A stretch of DNA of 64,000 nucleotides from the NCBI GenBank assembly GCA_037179385.1, contig CM074196.1, forward strand, positions 33,194,486 to 33,258,485. Direction: 5' to 3'. The position numbers were made by a program, and so were the translations under genes. Below are positions 25,758 through 36,059 of this stretch, one piece after another. The notes under the pieces are model-generated. The model worked only from the letters and a program-made list of their open reading frames with translations. It did no database searches and was not told the DNA's origin. How positions within the stretch are numbered: the stretch's first letter is position 1; each line of letters starts with the position of its first letter. The DNA comes from Holothuria scabra (lineage: Eukaryota; Echinodermata; Holothuroidea; Aspidochirotida; Holothuriidae).

Positions 25758-26291
25758 GTAGGAATATGCTACTGTACTTGCTACTACTTTATCGATCATA
25801 CGGCAGACAGGTTACTGTTCTGTCTTCTCTTATCCATACACCTTTCTTGCTCAAATAACCTCGACTGTTAAGTTAAAAATCCTTTTACGATACAATAGAA
25901 CTTCCTCTGCTGGACACAAAGGAGACTAGACACACTGATGAATGAATCGACCAGTTGAGGATTAGGGACCAGACTCGGCAGACATAATCAACATGTTACC
26001 ATGGTCCTATTGAAATTAACAATGAAAAAAGTAGTTGATCAACTGCCTTTGGTCAACCATCGTCAAACTAGCGCCGGTGAGTTGAAAGTGTGACAGATAG
26101 CGCGCCGGTACTGTATGTGGCAACAAAATGTAATCACGATTGCAATCATGATTACATTGCAATGTAATTGCAAGTTTACGTAATCAATTACTTTCAATTT
26201 TAGCTGTAATCTTAATTATAATCACAATTGTAAAATATGAAGTAATCACAATCGTTACCGATTACATTGAGATGTAATCACCCCAAGCCTG

Positions 26292-26480
26292 TTTACAGCC
26301 CAGTTTCCAACCATGACCTTTTTTTCCAGTTGTGGCTCACTGGCTTTGTTTTCCCTACTCCATTGCTTATGTGGAGCATCACCCACCCATCTTTGGTATG
26401 ACTCCACCTAGGAAGCAAACCCTGGTCTTAAGTGTAACAGGCAGATTCTCTAACCTTAGACCAAACACATGGTCCCAAAT
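26292..26480 (-). repeat. SINE, right part split by hAT insertion
   Basis: Starts with the second copy of TTTACAGC and continues as the SINE body and tRNA-like head through CTAACCTTAGACCAAACACA. It joins in sequence to 18681-18714. Confidence 0.85.
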
Positions 26481-27857
26481 TTATTGGAGGAATTCCACTT
26501 TTATACAGTAAGTAACTTGTCCAATAATGTGGAAAAAGGTTTGGACTTTTAGCACTATCATTTATTAAATCAGCAAAATGGCCACTGTTCTAAGATGTCT
26601 CCTGGTGTGTGTTCTGTAACATTTTGCTTCAGAAAGCAACATAAAATTGTATGTATTGTATGCATATTTCTGTCAGCTAAAAAATTAACATAAAACTGAT
26701 TCCAATTGTTTTTGGGTAGGGATCATAAAATTAGTTGACAAATGAGCTATTTATGCTGTGATCAATTTTCCTCTTAAGTCCTGACATTGCAAAGGCAGGC
26801 TTTGTGGCACACTGTTGCCAATAGGTTTGGGCGGTACTGTGAAAATATTGGTACCGGTTTTGTAAAACACACAGAACAGGTATTAAAGCAGTACCGGTTC
26901 TCAACTCTTGTGTAGGGAAGTCAGGTAGGAAGGAACCTAAGCCAAGCATGGCCCATATATTATCCTGCACATTAATGCATGTGGGTGTTTGATTGGGTTA
27001 ATTGCCATGTGTAAATATTGCCACACTTTTCAGTAGGTCCTAAATGTCCTGCCGATGTTATTCAAAGTTCCCCAAAATGTCAAGATTTTCATTGAATTCA
27101 TTCATTTATATTCAATGTTTACAAAATTGTGGTCAATGACATAGGCCTTAGATCATTGCTAATACTAATAATAGTTGAATAGTATTGATCAATAAAATTT
27201 GTCAACTTCCACCAATCCAGGCACTGCTGTTGACCTATATTTCTGCTATACTTCCAGTTAGGTCAACAACTGAAACTGCCCACTATCTTCAACACTGAAA
27301 CTGTATGATGTGCCTGTGCCTCCACCTAGGTTAAAATTACCACTACTAGAAATTAGTGCAAGTGTGCTTGTGTGCCAAACTCCCTCCATTTGAAATTAGG
27401 CCTAACGTTAGGTCCCACACCGGGAAGTACATTTGCCATACACCAAAGAACTACGCCAAGGTGGAGGGGTTTGGAATTATGCGCCACACCAATTTTTGCA
27501 ATTTTATGCCAACAGTTTTAATTTTCGCTGTAGCAGCTGGGTACGCCGTACGCGAAATATGTTGGCATACATTTCCATACACCAAAGATCTTTCTGTGAA
27601 ATTTTAAGGCCTACTTCTCAATACAGGTTAAGGCTATACATCATCATTGTTAACACATTGCTGAGAACCCATTGGGCATAACCTAGATGGGGCCTAGACC
27701 TAGCCTAGGCCTAGGCTAGAAGTTGAAGCAACTAGGCCTATTCTTTTCAGCAACGTTAGATGCCTTCAAAGGTAAACGTGAGGTTTCAGAAGATGAGTAC
27801 AGATTGTTAGTGAATGTAAGTAAGTAAATAGCCCTGTTACTGTTTGATAGCTACCGG

Positions 27858-28810
27858 CACAGGTCGTCCTAGCGTTATATAGTATATATAGTATATATAT
27901 ATAAAAAGGAAAAGGTAAGTCACACCGCCTAACACCAACACAGTGCTTCGCACAAAACTGTTCATGATTTCTCACCTTATACTACATTAACCTCTTCAGA
28001 TCTCTCCAGAACCCTCCCATCACCTTCTTCTAAAGAAACACAACAAACTTGATGTGTCTTAAACAAAAAACCTCACATCAAATGCAAAAAATCTTCTCCT
28101 CCGATTCAATCTTAACAACGGACTAGATCACTCTTCTCCAATTCATGACGTCACATTACGTAATGGGGTTACCCTTTACGAATACGGTTCTCTCATTGGA
28201 TAGTTCGAACTGCTTTCGAATCTGTCAACGACCAGACTGTAATTTTTTTCTGCTCGGGAACCTGAACAAGAAATGAAAAACGCGCGGATCAGAAAACCCA
28301 GCATACCAAAACATGTGTGCCCTGCCGCAAGTACATGCAACACGTACAGGTATGTACTGTACCGTAGGATTCCCCCTGCTGTGCTACGAAAAAAAACTTG
28401 TGTGTGGCCTACGTGCGGTCTTTACGTACAGCATTTATACAACAGGCGTTCTCGGCATTTAAACATGCACTGGGTTAACAGGGAGTACCGGATTCGTACA
28501 GGGCAATTCCCATTACGTAATGTGACGTCAGGAATTGGAGAAGAGTGATCTAGAGTGTGGTTAACGAAGAACCAGATGAGAAGATTTCTTGCATTTGATG
28601 CGAGGTTTTTTGTTTAAGACATCTTAAAGTTTGTTTTGTTTTATCAGAGAAAGATGAAGGATAGTTTTCGAGAGATTTGAAGGGGTAAAATCTAGTGGAA
28701 GGTGAGGAATCATGAATAGTTTTGTGCGAAGCACTGCATTGGTGTTAGGCGATGTGACCAACCTTTTCCTTTTTATATATATATACTATATAACGCTAGG
28801 ACGACCTGTG
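27858..28810. mobile_element. 953-bp foldback element with about 300-bp inverted arms
   Basis: The element begins CACAGGTCGTCCTAGCG and ends CGCTAGGACGACCTGTG. It is flanked by the exact 8-bp direct repeat GCTACCGG (27850-27857 and 28811-28818). The arms stay complementary to about 28170 and 28508 (shared ATTACGTAATG, GACGTCA, AATTGGAGAAGAGTGATCTA). The loop of about 330 bp holds a short open frame with no recognised domain. An 8-bp duplication with CA termini fits a non-autonomous hAT- or P-like DNA transposon. Confidence 0.85.
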
Positions 28811-28949
28811 GCTACCGGTAGCACCAACCATATGGGCAGGCCTAACGTAGCCTAACGTGAACATTTGAGCACTAACAATTGGACAGTAACGGTTAGCCTA
28901 ACGTATTATAGACCAATCACAAAAACTGTGGCTTCTAACTTTTCCTTAC

Positions 28950-29136
28950 CAAGGAAGAAGAAGACGAAATTTCTGGCGGAAAGAAAATGTAACCAATTCC
29001 AAATACCAGGTCTGCTCTCTGTTAAGTTATTCTCAGTTTGTCCCGAGGATGCGCCAGCTGTCGAGGTTCCTGTGGATGTTGGGGACTTTGAATGACTTTT
29101 CCCCGATCTCCCGTTCTTCTTCATCTTGGCCGCCAT
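28950..29136 (-). CDS. DPY19L1: Probable first coding exon of the DPY19L gene
   Basis: An open stretch from ATG at 29136 gives a basic, Ser/Thr-rich N-terminus (MAAKMKKNGRSGKSHSKSPT and following) and then SRPGIWNWLHFLSARNFVFF before a good donor G|GTAAGG at 28949. A Lys/Ser-rich cytosolic tail before the first helix fits DPY19 proteins. It leaves one base over, but the exon at 14832 needs two, so at least one further exon (expected to hold the first membrane helix) must lie in between, or this exon belongs to another gene. The start was chosen for its context AAAATGGCGGC and because no upstream in-frame ATG is better. Confidence 0.6.
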
Positions 29137-29150
29137 TTTTGAATTGCCGC
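29126..29150 (-). promoter_or_regulatory. YY1-like motif over the start codon
   Basis: On the minus strand the start codon sits in CAAAAATGGCGGCCAAGATG, a near-consensus YY1 site (AAnATGGCGGC). Such sites are common just downstream of transcription starts of housekeeping genes, which supports this being a true first exon. The function is inferred. Confidence 0.45.
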
Positions 29151-29409
29151 TAGTACCGAAGTTATCAGTGTAGTTAATTTGTCATTCAGCAGCTACCTCT
29201 CCCCGGTATTTATACGGAAGTCCGCGGTAGTACCTAGATTGTACGGAAGTTGTTTCGGCCGAAGACGAGGTCACAGTGTGACGAATTCGAGTCGTATTCT
29301 GGATCCGATATTTTATAAGTTTTAATTGAAATAGCATGACTGGTCGGACAGCGAATGATATTTGCCAACCAGTGTGAATATATGATATACATCAGGGGCT
29401 TATAAAATG

Positions 29410-29515
29410 AATTAAACTGAATTTTCGTGACGTCACGTACACCAACATAGACAGCTTTTATCGGACACACGTAGTCTGATGAAAGCTGTCAGTAGGTGAG
29501 ACATCACGAAAAAAT
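29410..29515. repeat. Small imperfect hairpin repeat
   Basis: TTTTCGTGACGTCACG on the left pairs with GAGACATCACGAAAA on the right, and GACAGCTTTTATC with GATGAAAGCTGTC inside. This is probably a short MITE upstream of gene 1. Confidence 0.5.
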
Positions 29516-29919
29516 AGTACAGATTTAATTTTCGTGGTCCCAAATCTTCAAACAGGTTGGCCAACTTGGGATCCTCTCCAACCAGAGATGGAAATGATTT
29601 AAATAATAGCTCACACATCGGGCGGCCGGATAGGAATCAGTTCCAAATTCGTACCGTAACCGCGGCTTAAAAATACACCTTGTATCAAAAAATCGGGGAG
29701 ATAAATGGCGGTAAGAAATTGTTGGGAACCATAAGTCTTTATATAAGAAATCATTTCTTTTTATAACACCAAATATGGCCGCAAATGATCCAAAGCCAAA
29801 AATTAAATTTCAGGTTCGGAATTGCTTACAACTATTCATGGTACAAGTAGATGGAATTAGAAATTAGAAATGAGGAGATGGGCCCGCCCATCTGAATTTA
29901 GTGAGGGCCCATCATCCCC

Positions 29920-30640
29920 AAAGGCTTAAGCTGCTTGGGCTAACAACTTTGGAGCTGAGAAGGGTTGGGGGAGACATGCTCCAGGAATAGAAACTTCCTT
30001 CTGAAGGGAATCCTCTGTTAGCTGGGAGTTATTTAAAAAATCTAAAGTAATCCTCGGGTTAGAGGCCATTGTAAAAAGCTTGATAAGTCTTTTGCTAGAC
30101 TTGATATTAGGAAGTTCAGTTTCTCTCAAAGGGTTGTCAATGAGTGGGATAGCCTGCCTGAACGGGTTGTTAACTCCACACAGTGCATCGATTTAGGGTT
30201 AATATTGACAAGTTTTTCCATAACTGTGGTAGAATATTATCTTTCTGGGCTCGTTAGGGGAGGGTCCGCTCTATACTCCGTCTTATTGGTCCCCCTTCTC
30301 ATTAGTCCCCTTATTTACCGTAATTCGTCTCATTAGCCCCCTCTTATTATTTCGTCTCATTGTCCCCAGAGTTAAGGTTAGGGTTTAGGGTTAGGATTAG
30401 GATTTAGGGTTAGGATTAAGGGTTAGGGATAGGATTTAGGGTTAGGATTAAGGGTTAGGGATAGGATTTAGGGTTAGGGTTAGCGGACAATGTACGGGGG
30501 AATTAATGAGACGGGCGACCAATAAGACGGGGGACTATAGAGATTATCCCGTTAGGTGTTGGTGGTTTACTTTTTGTTCTTTGGGGGTGGATTACAGGGC
30601 ATCTTATGGGGCCCTCATAGCCCTCCTTTGTCCTTTAACC
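29920..30640 (+). mobile_element. CR1-like LINE 3' end, copy A (broken)
   Basis: The segment from TTGGAGCTGAGAAGGGTTG to GGGCATCTTATGGGGCCCTC is collinear with the 3' end of copy B (31222-31615). It carries frame disruptions and the 291-bp MITE at 30259-30549. It is 5'-truncated, as is usual for LINEs. Confidence 0.75.
30259..30549. mobile_element. 291-bp MITE filled with telomere-like repeats
   Basis: It interrupts LINE copy A and is flanked by CGTTAGG (30252-30258, 30550-30556). The ends are inverted repeats: TCTTATTGG and TCTCATTAG on the left, CCAATAAGA and TTAATGAGA on the right. The core (about 30370-30485) is a degenerate (TTAGGG)n array with TTAGGATTTAGGG and TTAGGATTAAGGG variants. 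Confidence 0.75.
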
Positions 30641-31640
30641 TTGTCCTTGACCCACTTCTTTTCTTAATTTTCATTAATGATATTGATGGTTCTTTTACAT
30701 CTCTTATAAGTTAGTTTGCAGAGGGCACTAAGCTTTACAGGAAGATTAGAATTTCGGATGAAACCGCTGCAGAAAGATCTGGATAGGTTATTTTCTTGGT
30801 CTTAGACCTGGCAAATGTCTTTTAATGCGGATAAGTGTAAAGTCCTTCATTTTGGTCCTAAAAGTTTTAGATATGATTATAACATGAATGGTAGTGTTTT
30901 AAGTAATGTCACTACCTTGGAGAAAGATCTGGGTATTGTAATTATCGGAGATTTAAAGTCATCAAGGCAGTGTGCAGCCACTGCTGCAAAGGCTAATAGA
31001 GTGCTTGGATTGATCAAGAGGAATTTCATCAATTTTAGTAAGAATATTGTACTTAATTTGTATAAGCAGTTGGTAAGACCCCATCTTGACTATGCAGCTC
31101 AGGCTTGGAGCCCCTTCTATGAAAAGGACAAGTTTCTTTTAGAGCAAGTTCAGAGGAGAGCCGCTCGCCTTATACCTGAGGTGAGAAATTCACCTTATCA
31201 TGCTAGGCTTAAACATCTTGGACTTACCACCTTGGAGCTGAGAAGGGTTGCGGGGGACATGCTCCAGGTTTACAAATTTCTTTCCGAAAGGAATCCCCTT
31301 TTGCCCTGTATTTATTTAAGGGTTCAAAGTAATTCTACGGTGTGTGGGCATTGTAAAAAGCTGGAAAAGGCTTTTTCAAGGTTTGACATTAGGAAGTTTA
31401 CTTTCTCCCATAGGGTTGTGAACGAGTGGAATTGGCATGCCAGATTGGGTAGTTCACTCCCCGTCAGTTCACTGCTTTAAGGTTAACATTGACAAGTTTT
31501 TCCATGATTGTGGTAGAATCTGATCGTTTGATGTTGTTGTCAAGCTTTGGTGGGTTGACTTTTGATTAGGGCTTGGACTTCAGGGCATCTTATGGGGTCT
31601 TGGCCCTCCTTTGCGCTTCAACCTGTTATGTTATGTTGAC
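30640..31640 (+). mobile_element. CR1-like LINE reverse transcriptase C-terminal fragment, copy B
   Basis: A non-LTR retrotransposon end. Position 30650 onward encodes DPLLFLIFINDIDG, part of the reverse transcriptase palm. After a frame break, the open frame 30815-31480 encodes a 221-residue C-terminus with FNADKCKVLHFG, EKDLGIVI, LYKQLVRPHLDYAAQAWSP and LEQVQRRAARLIPEV, all typical of CR1/jockey-group elements. The endonuclease and the YxDD part are missing. It is degenerate and probably not functional. It lies directly downstream of copy A. Confidence 0.85.
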
Positions 31641-32514
31641 CTGTTATTTTATGTTATGTTAAATGACCGACAAATCTCTATGTATATCTCTTTGGCAATT
31701 GGATGGCTTGTTGTATTGAGGGCATTAACAAATCGGTATAGTGTAGAACAGACATTACAGAATGTAAAAGGGGTGTACGTGCCTTTTTTGCCTTGTGCAA
31801 ATCGGATTGCTAGCAACAGAATTGAGACTACCACCATTTTGATCATTTTTGGAGTGACTGACACTTGCTTTCTAGCGTTGCTCAAACAAAATGTAGAATT
31901 TTGCTTAGAAGTTTGAGTAATAGCTCAGAAGGGACAGAATTTGGTGCCGTAAAAGGGCGCAAAGGCAAACGGTGACAAGTTTATCGCGAAGTGCTCTCTC
32001 ATTTGTGTGGATCCAGTCCCACCTCAAGGCAGTACAGATGGTCTCTCTGTTATAACAAAGGTTTACTCCCGGTGGAGATCGAGGGGAAATGTCTTGGGCC
32101 TTAAGTATCTAAAGGGGAAAGTTAAAGCTATAAATTAATTTTCACAAGTGAAAAAAGAACCACATTTACAAAGTATGGTGAAATTTCCATTCAAATCGGA
32201 CAAGTATTTCTCATGATATCAGCAAATTAAATTTCTAGATTTGTGTTCCAAAGTGAGGTTGAGATAACCAGAGATTATGTAACTTCCTCACATTAAAAAG
32301 GAATACTTTGTTTCCCTTTGTTTTTCAGAGTGTTGTATTGACCTTGACGTTAATAGAATTAAGACCTCCCCATATGACGGTTGCAAAGTCTGAAATGTTC
32401 TCATTCCACTCATGCAATCACATTTTGATAATATGGGACTTTCGAGGAGAAAATATGCTGTAAATGTTAAAGACAGAACAAACGATTTTCCAATAATGTG
32501 GGGATATGATGTCA

Positions 32515-33070
32515 TCAGGGACGGCTCCAGCGGGGAGGGGACCGGAGGGCATCCCCCGCGGGGAACACTGCCCCCCCCCCCCGTCGGGGAAGGTCGGCGG
32601 TTTCGTCGGGGAGGCCTAAAATAATAAAAAGAAGTAAAAACCGACAAGGACTGAAAATGGACTTGAACATATATTTTTTGTTATGTAATACTATTTAAAT
32701 GCATATTGGAATCGATTTTCTCTCAATTCTTCTAAGCTCTGTTTTACCTCATTCATGTAACTTGTCCTATCTCATCCCCCGTTGGGGAAGGACGACGTTT
32801 TTTCGGGGAGGCGGGGGGAAGTGAAAAACGTAAACTTGGGACCGAAGTTACTGGATGGATGATCCTGAACTGTTTCCTTTTTTACGAATTATTTGTTTTC
32901 CTTTTGTAACGCTATTTTAATGCATACATGAATCGGTTTTCATCATTTCTTACTAGCTCTGCTGTCCTCACTCCATCTTCAATCCGCAAGGTCATTTTTC
33001 CGTCAGGGAAGACTGCACCCCCCCCCCCCCCTGTTTTGGAGAAATCTAGTTTCGTCGGGGAGCCTCCATC
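32515..33070. repeat. Three diverged repeats with C-runs
   Basis: Three segments (about 32515, 32770, 33000) share a block like GTCGGGGAAGG..GGTTTCGTCGGGGAGG next to a run of C. The spacing is about 235 bp. The left end GGACGGCTCCAGCGG resembles hAT-type termini, but no clean target duplication is seen. Confidence 0.5.
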
Positions 33071-33612
33071 TACAGGTCCACGATAAAAGATGTGGGAATG
33101 ATAACTTCAGTCACCCAGACGATTTTCTTGATTTTGCTTACTAGAAGACCATATCCTTCAAGGAAACTCACAATTTCGAATGTTCCTTTCAAAAACGTAC
33201 GAATGGTTGTTCATGTGCATGCAGTGCCCAACGGTCTGACATCTGGCCTGTCCCCGACAGCCAAATTCTAGCAACGGTAACGAAAATCGGCCATGCCGTT
33301 TTGAGCTACACAAAATTATAAACAGTAGGGTGAGAATGTCTCCCCTTAAGTTTGACTGAAAATGATGGAGACTGAAGATTTTATCCAAATTTACAAAACT
33401 CCAATGATACCCGATCAGAATCGTTATGGTGTAGTCCGTGCGTACCGTTAATTGCAACGACATGTCGTTTCGTGACAATTGGTGCGTTTCTATATTAATT
33501 ATAGCGGCTCGAGAGGGATCAGCTAAACTGGAGGCCAGGGGCGTATCCAGCATTTTCTTGTGGGGGGGGGGGGGGCAAAGTCGATTCATCGTCCCCAATC
33601 TTGACCGACAGG

Positions 33613-33905
33613 ACTATCTAAGCGGAGCGCCACCATCAGTTGGCGCGGAGCGTACAAGAAAATTTTTGGTTTTAGAAACCCTCAGATGGCAGGAAACGGC
33701 ACTTCCCGAGTGTTTTATGCTGCATGTTCCCAGCCCGGAAATATGGATCTCATTTCTGATATTTCTCAATTAATGCAAAAAAAAAATGTTAATAAATGTG
33801 TCTACGCGGAGCTCTACCATCGATTGGCGCGGAGCGTACCAGGAAATTTTTGCCTTTACAAACCCCTCAGATGGCCGGAAACGGCACTTCCCGAGTGTTC
33901 TAAGC
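33613..33905. repeat. Two-unit tandem repeat, about 190 bp
   Basis: GGCGCGGAGCGTAC, AAATTTTTG and GGAAACGGCACTTCCCGAGT recur at about 33641-33712 and 33827-33897. Confidence 0.75.
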
Positions 33906-33999
33906 AAGAATATGTTTAGCCCAACTTCGACATTCTCCCCGCTTCTTAATTGGAGCACTTGACAAATATCTGAATATTGAGGGGCCGAACATACCTTTA

Positions 34000-36050
34000 G
34001 CCCAAACTTTTTCATTTTTCATCGCCGCCACTGGGGTGCGGCATTTTCTTGAGGGAGCGAAGCGCCCAAGTGAGGAGCCGAGCAACCGAACGGGGAGAGG
34101 GTGTGGTTCTCCCCCTCCCGCCCCAAGGAGATTTTGCAATTTTACATCAAAATTGAGCGATCTGGTGAACACCTAACCTGGAATTTTGGGACATTTTCAA
34201 TCTTGTATCAATGTTTTCCTTATTCCCTCGAGAGTTAGCAGGGTAAGTGTGTGACTGTAAGAGGGTTACTCGGTACGAGTCAATGGGGCCCTGGGGAATC
34301 GTGTCGCACTGGAACAAAACAGCTACTCATAAGCGTACATTTAGTTGGCTAAACCAACGGAATTTACATTTTGCCCTGAAAAACGCCAAATCTCCATTTA
34401 AATAAAAAAACATTAAAAATAAAAAAAATAGGTATGGGCGGGACTTAGTGCCAACCCCTTGACCACGGGCCTGTCTCCCTGGGTGTCACCTTCCCCTTTT
34501 GGAATGTTTTGCTGTCTCGAAGAGCTTAGATGCAATATGGTGCTATATTTTGTTCTTTTTATACTAGATTCCAGTGTTCTCCACAGTGAAATTGACCGCC
34601 CCTTTATAATAGTTGCCGCTCTCCAAAAAATGCAGCTTCCATTTCTAGTTCATTGCTTCATTACACATGTACAAGTCATAACTGGAAAAATGTGACTTCC
34701 CTCCAGGCTTGGCCCCAGGATTTGCCCGACGAAGGGCCACTCTCCGAACGGGGGAGGGGCAGGGTCGGTAGCAACCCCAAGCCCCGACAGCCAGGATGCC
34801 GTCGATGAGTTGGTGAGGGAGGTTTGAAGAAAACCTGTGCACTATACCTGCCATTGCGAGCCATATCCGACATCAGATTTGTATATGCTAGAGGAAGATA
34901 TTTCCGCACTGGTTTAACCGTGGAAAAGGGGGCAAAATTTTTTTGGGTAAGTACACTAAAAAGAATCTGTACTTATTTAAATCTTATATAGGTCAATAAA
35001 TTGTCCCGGCATTTGGGCCCTATTGGACACAAATTATATTGTACTTTCTTCTTCGAGTCCGTACCGCACGACTGACACAACAGATAATTAACTAAGTTTA
35101 GCGAAATGATATGAAATTCCCGACATGAACATTAATCCATTTATTCTACTTATTAATTTACATGAAAAGATGGGAAGGGTTTGTACTTTATTAGCTCTAT
35201 GTAACGGAACTGAGGAACAGTGTGCAAAGCGTACCGAACATTTTGGCTTTTATCGCAAAAATAACTCTTGTGAAAGCCAAAGTAACTAAACCGACCATGA
35301 GAAGGCGACAAATTATCCCCGACAGCCCCTATGTCGAGGGGGTGGTATGAAGGAGCCTAACTATCCCATGTCATTGCAGCCTTGGGCACATTTTGCACAA
35401 TGTTACTTAACATTTTAAAAGCCGAGTAAATGTTCTTTTGAGTCTGAATCGTGAAATTGCAAGGCGCGCAAAGCGCGCGAAATTTTTTTGATGGGCTTAC
35501 AAAAATAACAAAGCCTATGTAATCATTAAGAACAAAAAGAAAAAAAAACAGAAACTGTAGGGGTTGTAGACCGTATCGGGGATAACATACATTGTGTCGA
35601 AACCACCTGGAATACCCGATGAAATAGCCAAACTATGCTCCGTGCGTGGCTCACCATCTGACCTATCGCATGACACACACAAGAGAACAGCAACTAGGCT
35701 TTGTGATATGGGATAAAATTTACGATCTCTGCATAACCTGTGTACTCTGCCTACCAGTTACTTGGTAAGGTTGAGAGGACATACACACTCTACATATGTG
35801 GAATGGAATATTGAAAAAACTGGAGTGAATCTACAGCGCGCGTAGCGCGCCGAAATTTTGGGGTTCTTATTAGGGAAATTGTCCCTTGAGAGCAAAAAAC
35901 AGGTAAACCATCGGGGAGACTAGTCGCCGTCGGCGACTGCATACTTTATCGTAACGACTAAGAGCCCCCCCCCCCCCCCCCGAAAAACTGTAAACCAGAA
36001 TGCAAAAATGCATTGAGGTTTCGATGATACATACATGCTCTTTTTAATAA
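34000..36050. other. hAT interior without recognised gene
   Basis: Mixed sequence with a C-run at about 35967-35980 and palindromic GCGCGCAAAGCGCGC (35465-35479) and GCGCGCGTAGCGCGC (35835-35849) patches followed by GAAATTTT. I see no exon or RNA gene. Confidence 0.5.
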
Positions 36051-36059
36051 AATGCTACA

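Larger units (their letters stand above)
18715..26291. mobile_element. 7,577-bp hAT-type element inserted in a SINE
   Basis: The left end reads CAGGCTTGGGG and the right end CCCCAAGCCTG, an 11-bp perfect inversion. Beyond it, both ends carry iterated TGTAATCGATTGCAAT-type motifs (18735-18870 and 26130-26280). The 8-bp direct repeat TTTACAGC flanks both ends exactly (18707-18714, 26292-26299), and the flanks together rebuild a SINE. CAG termini plus an 8-bp duplication are diagnostic of hAT. A subterminal block (CTGTATCTGTCACAC at about 20281, inverted at about 26085-26100) marks the older inner ends. I recognise no transposase: open frames inside are short and non-coding in character. It lies in the long first intron of gene 1. 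Confidence 0.88.
675..29136 (-). other. DPY19L1: DPY19-like C-mannosyltransferase gene (gene-level entry, 3' part off window)
   Basis: The DPY19 family are multi-pass ER membrane enzymes that transfer mannose from dolichol-phosphate-mannose to tryptophan in WxxW motifs of secreted and membrane proteins, such as thrombospondin repeats. Eight minus-strand exons (14832-14745, 12285-12148, 9164-9044, 7731-7580, 6636-6545, 5348-5249, 3379-3302, 761-675) have GT..AG borders and compatible phases. Together they encode about 285 residues in the order known for the family: [67 protein letters not shown] and LLFGNEMLLTSYY. The match is closer to the DPY19L1/L2 branch than to DPY19L3, judged from memory of the families. 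A probable first exon is at 29136-28950. The C-terminal half, with the later membrane helices and lumenal domain, lies left of position 1. Introns are loaded with SINEs, MITEs and one 7.6-kb transposon. Confidence 0.9.

Noticed and set aside
32288..34172. Several overlapping open frames of 80-146 codons on both strands
   Set aside because: They overlap each other, run through G/C homopolymers and element ends, and have no splice signals or recognised domains.
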